64,000 bases of DNA from Siphonodentalium dalli (Eukaryota > Mollusca > Scaphopoda > Gadilida > Siphonodentaliidae). The DNA lies in NCBI GenBank assembly GCA_032622095.1, contig CP136069.1, positions 200,924,690 to 200,988,689 on the forward strand. The letters are read 5' to 3'. A program made the translations under genes and the position numbers. Within the stretch, counting starts at the first letter, position 1. Each line of letters begins with the position of its first letter. Positions 60,943-64,000 of this stretch are shown here, one piece after another. The notes beneath the pieces are model-generated. The model was not told where the DNA came from. It was given only the letters and a program-made list of their open reading frames with translations, and did not search any database.

Positions 60943-61462
60943 GTCACCAAATTACCAGTACGGCCAAAACAAATAAACATTTGTGTTTCCAATATGTTTG
61001 CCAAAAAAATCAAAAATGGGGGGGGGGGGTTTCAGGGAAATGATTTTATTTTATTTTTATATTTTATTTTTCATACAGGTCAGAAAGAAAGAATTTGGAC
61101 ATGTATAACCCATTACTTGGTATATTGGTTATTTTACAGCTTATACCTTTATCCAACATAATTTTCAGTTCATCTTAACCTGCCATTGATGTCTAAGTGA
61201 ATTTAGCCCTTTTTCCAACCAGCCAGGTAAACTGGAAACGCGAATGTTTGTTTTGGCCTTATCAACATCAGTTCATTAAAAGTCACAAGCTTCATAACCA
61301 CTACATGTTATATGTATGTATTTATATTATATTATACACCTATACATATACTGGTAACACACCACTTCATTCTGTATGTATTTTGAATTCAAGAATACCA
61401 TGAAATCTATAAATTAATAAAATTATTAGCTTCATTGTGCGGCATGATTATCATGTGTCAGT

Positions 61463-61722
61463 TTAACCTTTTCCATGAAGGAGCTTCATGAAATTTTGTG
61501 AAAACCCTGTGCCAGTGCATTAAGCATAGGAATATCTTATATATGTGAGCCTCACATATATAAATAAGAGAATATATTGGCCTAACAATATTTACCTTGA
61601 CCTTGTAAGCCAGTGCAATAAGTGCATTCTCTTATTTATGAGAGATGTGCATATATAATAGAATGCATTGGCACATAATCTGTCATGCTGCACGAGTGCA
61701 GCTCACATAATGAAAGGGTTAA
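61463..61722. mobile_element. TTAA MITE, second family
   Basis: Begins TTAACCTTTTCCATGAAGGAG and ends CATAATGAAAGGGTTAA, with two decayed hairpins of the CTTATATATG type. Its right-hand TTAA is also the left-hand TTAA of the next element. Confidence 0.7.
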
Positions 61723-62119
61723 CCCTTTACCCAAACAGAACGGCCCTGTGCCAATGCATTCTCTTATGTATGCGAGTCGACCATAGGTCGCCTCGCATAT
61801 ATAAGAGAATGCATTGGCTTAACACATTAAAAATTATAAAATTGTTAAAGAATGTAAGAAAAAATGGTAAAAAGTGTTAAAAAAAGATTTTGTTTAGGCC
61901 AATGCATTCTCTTATATATGCGAGGCGACCTATGGTCGACTCGCATATATAAGAGAATGCATTGGCACATGGCATAACTGTAACTATCAGAATGTGGTCA
62001 AGGAGCCGGTTCCAATGATATCCATATTTGTATGGTTCTATTGAGACAGACCGAAGATATTTTACGCTGTTGAAGCTTTATTTGGCCGGTTTTGGCCGGT
62101 TTGTTGGGTAAAGGGTTAA
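61719..62119. mobile_element. TTAA MITE with two hairpins (unique region)
   Basis: 401-bp copy of the arm MITE family, with CCCTTTACCC / GGGTAAAGGG ends, TTAA flanks and two intact hairpins. It is in the orientation of the right-arm copy and inserted directly against the second-family element. Confidence 0.85.
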
Positions 62120-62182
62120 TATATAAATGAGTCAATATAGTAATAAGTCTCCAGTCTCTTTGTGATATGAAACCATATTAAC

Positions 62183-62678
62183 GCTGAAGGGGATACTCTC
62201 ACCAAAAAAGTGCTGAAGGATACACAGGATTTTCAAAATGTGCTGAAGGGTGCACAGGGTTTGAAATGTCGTTCTAAATCTAAAGGACATTCAGTTTTTG
62301 TATCTGCCATGAGTTCTGTTAGAGGATAATTGTTTATGTTCCAATGAGTATTAAAATGTACTGAGGTGTTTGGTTTTTAGAAAAATTGCACTACGATCGG
62401 AATGTATTGACGTTACTAAGACTGAAGGGGTCACTCTCACCAAAAAAAAGTGCTGAAGGGTACACAGGTTTTGAAATGTTCAGTTTTCGTATCTGCCATG
62501 ATTTCTGTTAGAGAATAATTGTTTACATTTCAATGAATATTAAAATGTACTGAAAACAAACAGACTTTCATAAACACAATTTAAGTAATGGTGTTTGTGC
62601 CGATCACAAACCCTGTGTACCCTTCAGCACATTTTCAAACCCTTCAGCACTTTTTTTGGTGAGAGTGACCCCTTCAGC
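62183..62678. mobile_element. Mutator-like MITE with 9-bp target duplication
   Basis: 496 bp with inverted ends GCTGAAGGGG ... CCCCTTCAGC, extended by TCTCACCAAAAAA and GTGCTGAAGG. It is flanked by CATATTAAC on both sides (62174-62182, 62679-62687). A 9-bp duplication fits Mutator-like elements. The interior has a second copy of the left end at about 62422, so the element is internally duplicated. Confidence 0.7.
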
Positions 62679-62726
62679 CATATTAACCCTAAAACAATCA
62701 ATCAAATATCTCAGATATAAAATATA

Positions 62727-63150
62727 TCATGGTAGCACAGGAAGACGGAATCCTCTGTACACAACTGAGTCCTCATCTCCAGGCTCCGGAAAATGAACCC
62801 TGATGCACGAAACGGCACATGATGGAAGAATTACCCGGAAATATTTTCCGCAGTAGCCCCAACACCAACGCTGCAACTGGCGATATGCTGTATGCCTAAA
62901 CTTCGCATGTTGGGGGCCCCTCAAAAGCACGTCGACCATACTGCTCTCTGTAACGTAACTCAGACAGGCTACCTCCAACACAAACCGGTCAGTGCACAAA
63001 GATTTGAAACCTGGGCAGTGAGTAATGCATTGGTAGTTCCGGCTATCAAGTTCAGACTGTTGACTACGTTTAGCATTGACCTCATCGACTTCAATACAAC
63101 AAATGCATTCATCCGCAGTCGACAGCACCACGCACTTCCGACATATACAC
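62727..63150 (-). CDS. Terminal exon with P2X7-intracellular-type domain
   Basis: On the minus strand, after acceptor TTTCAG at 63151-63156, an open exon of about 140 codons reads a Cys-rich start (CICRKCVVLSTADECICC), then CITHCPGF, then YRQLQRWCWGYCGKYFRVILPSC and IRVHFPEPG, VYRGF. This is the pattern of the zinc-binding P2X7 C-terminal (intracellular) domain, which occurs in many invertebrate proteins without a P2X channel. The stop is at 62727-62729. Upstream exons would lie beyond 63151 on this strand; none is recognised within the window. No channel segment is visible, so it should not be called a P2X receptor. Confidence 0.7.
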
Positions 63151-63179
63151 CTGAAATGCACAAATTAAGTACCATCTGA

Positions 63180-64000
63180 ATATTAATAGTACCAGCTGGG
63201 TTGTTGAAATGTACATACTGATAATGTTGTTTTATACAAGTACCAATATTAACAGAGCTCTCCAGTTCTCAACAACCCAAGTGAGGGATGTTGCGTTACA
63301 TGTACAAAATCACCCCACCCACCCCCCCCCCAAGAAAAATGACATAATTCTGTATCTTGCCCAACTCATACCTTTAAAAATTTATTCAACCCTTCCCCAC
63401 ACCTAAAAAATTGGACAGCACTCCGCTTCCCATGATATTTTGTTGCCCCCCCCCCCCGAAAAATTGGACATAATTATGTATCATAGGCCCCAGAAAAAAA
63501 ATGGACAGCATTTTGTTTCCTAGGCGCTTGCCAGGAATTCTTGCCCCACCCCATTCCCAAACAAAATATCGCGTTATGATACGATTAATGATACTTTATG
63601 ATGGCATGGTGGTCGAATAATGCCCAAGAAGCTATTCTACCCTCTCATTCATACAGATAACTAGCACAAAATATTATTTTGCGCCATCAAAACCTCCGTC
63701 CAAGATGCTTTGCTTGAACCCGAATACCCGAAAGGGCGGGTGTGATACCCTCATATATTTAGTTGGAAATTTCACAACAAATTTAATGCAAAAATATGTT
63801 TTAAATTATTCTGTTTGACTTTCCGACCAATAATTAGTCGAAAATTAGATGTATTTAGACCAACAGCCACATATTTCCATACTTTATGTCAAATTTGGGA
63901 TCTGTTAATTTTTCAACTTTAAAGGCATTAGTTAGTAGAAATTCCAAATGGATTTTTGGGAACAATTGAGGCTGGGAGAAATGCATTTGGAATTTGTTTT
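63180..64000. other. No gene seen; low-complexity flank
   Basis: Contains C-rich homopolymers (for example around 63325 and 63450) and GAAAAATTGGACA-type short repeats. May hold intron sequence of the P2X7-domain gene. Confidence 0.5.

Overview
This is eukaryotic, AT-rich, intron-bearing, repeat-dense DNA from an animal. The V-shaped mix of tRNA-derived SINEs, TTAA-flanked MITEs, a LINE remnant, a P2X7-intracellular-type cysteine-rich domain and a secreted Gly-rich protein suggests a marine invertebrate, possibly a mollusc or other lophotrochozoan; the species cannot be fixed from the sequence. There are no bacterial-type operons, no tRNA/rRNA genes that look functional and no CRISPR.

The dominant structure is a giant inverted repeat. 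Bases 1-25392 are repeated in reverse complement at 25457-50729, separated by only 64 bp. Base 1 pairs with base 50729, so the left arm may continue beyond the window. In the stretches compared by eye the arms differ by roughly 1% substitutions, plus microsatellite-length changes and four large arm-specific indels. They therefore behave like two alleles or a recent segmental duplication, not like an exact copy. The centre lies in a degenerate minisatellite whose units flip orientation at the axis.

Each arm carries one convincing gene: a four-exon gene for a small secreted Gly/Arg/Met-rich protein with a signal peptide (left + strand, 4451-16933; right - strand, 34187-46658). The two copies point toward the palindrome centre. 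All exon phases agree, a TATA box lies about 50 bp before the ATG, and the GMGR repeat differs in length between arms. The rest of each arm is mostly mobile DNA: a PIF/Harbinger-like TAA-flanked element, a foldback element in intron 1, telomere-like TTAGGG-type repeats, an unclassified repeat with an arm-specific tandem duplication, a LINE ORF2 C-terminal remnant, tRNA-derived SINEs, a 62-bp minisatellite, a TTAA MITE containing two large hairpins, and an SGNH-hydrolase ORF broken by the same in-frame stop in both arms.

The unique right flank (50730-64000) holds a multi-exon gene of a DDE-transposase-like family (zinc-ribbon region, then GDGR / SDAH / WHVVK-type blocks; probably Kolobok-like). 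It is damaged: exon 7 has a one-base frameshift, and the last exon is split by a 790-bp TA-flanked Tc1/mariner-type element inserted four bases after the splice acceptor. Two TTAA MITE families, a hairpin element in an intron, a 496-bp element with a 9-bp target duplication, and a minus-strand exon encoding a P2X7-type intracellular domain complete the window.
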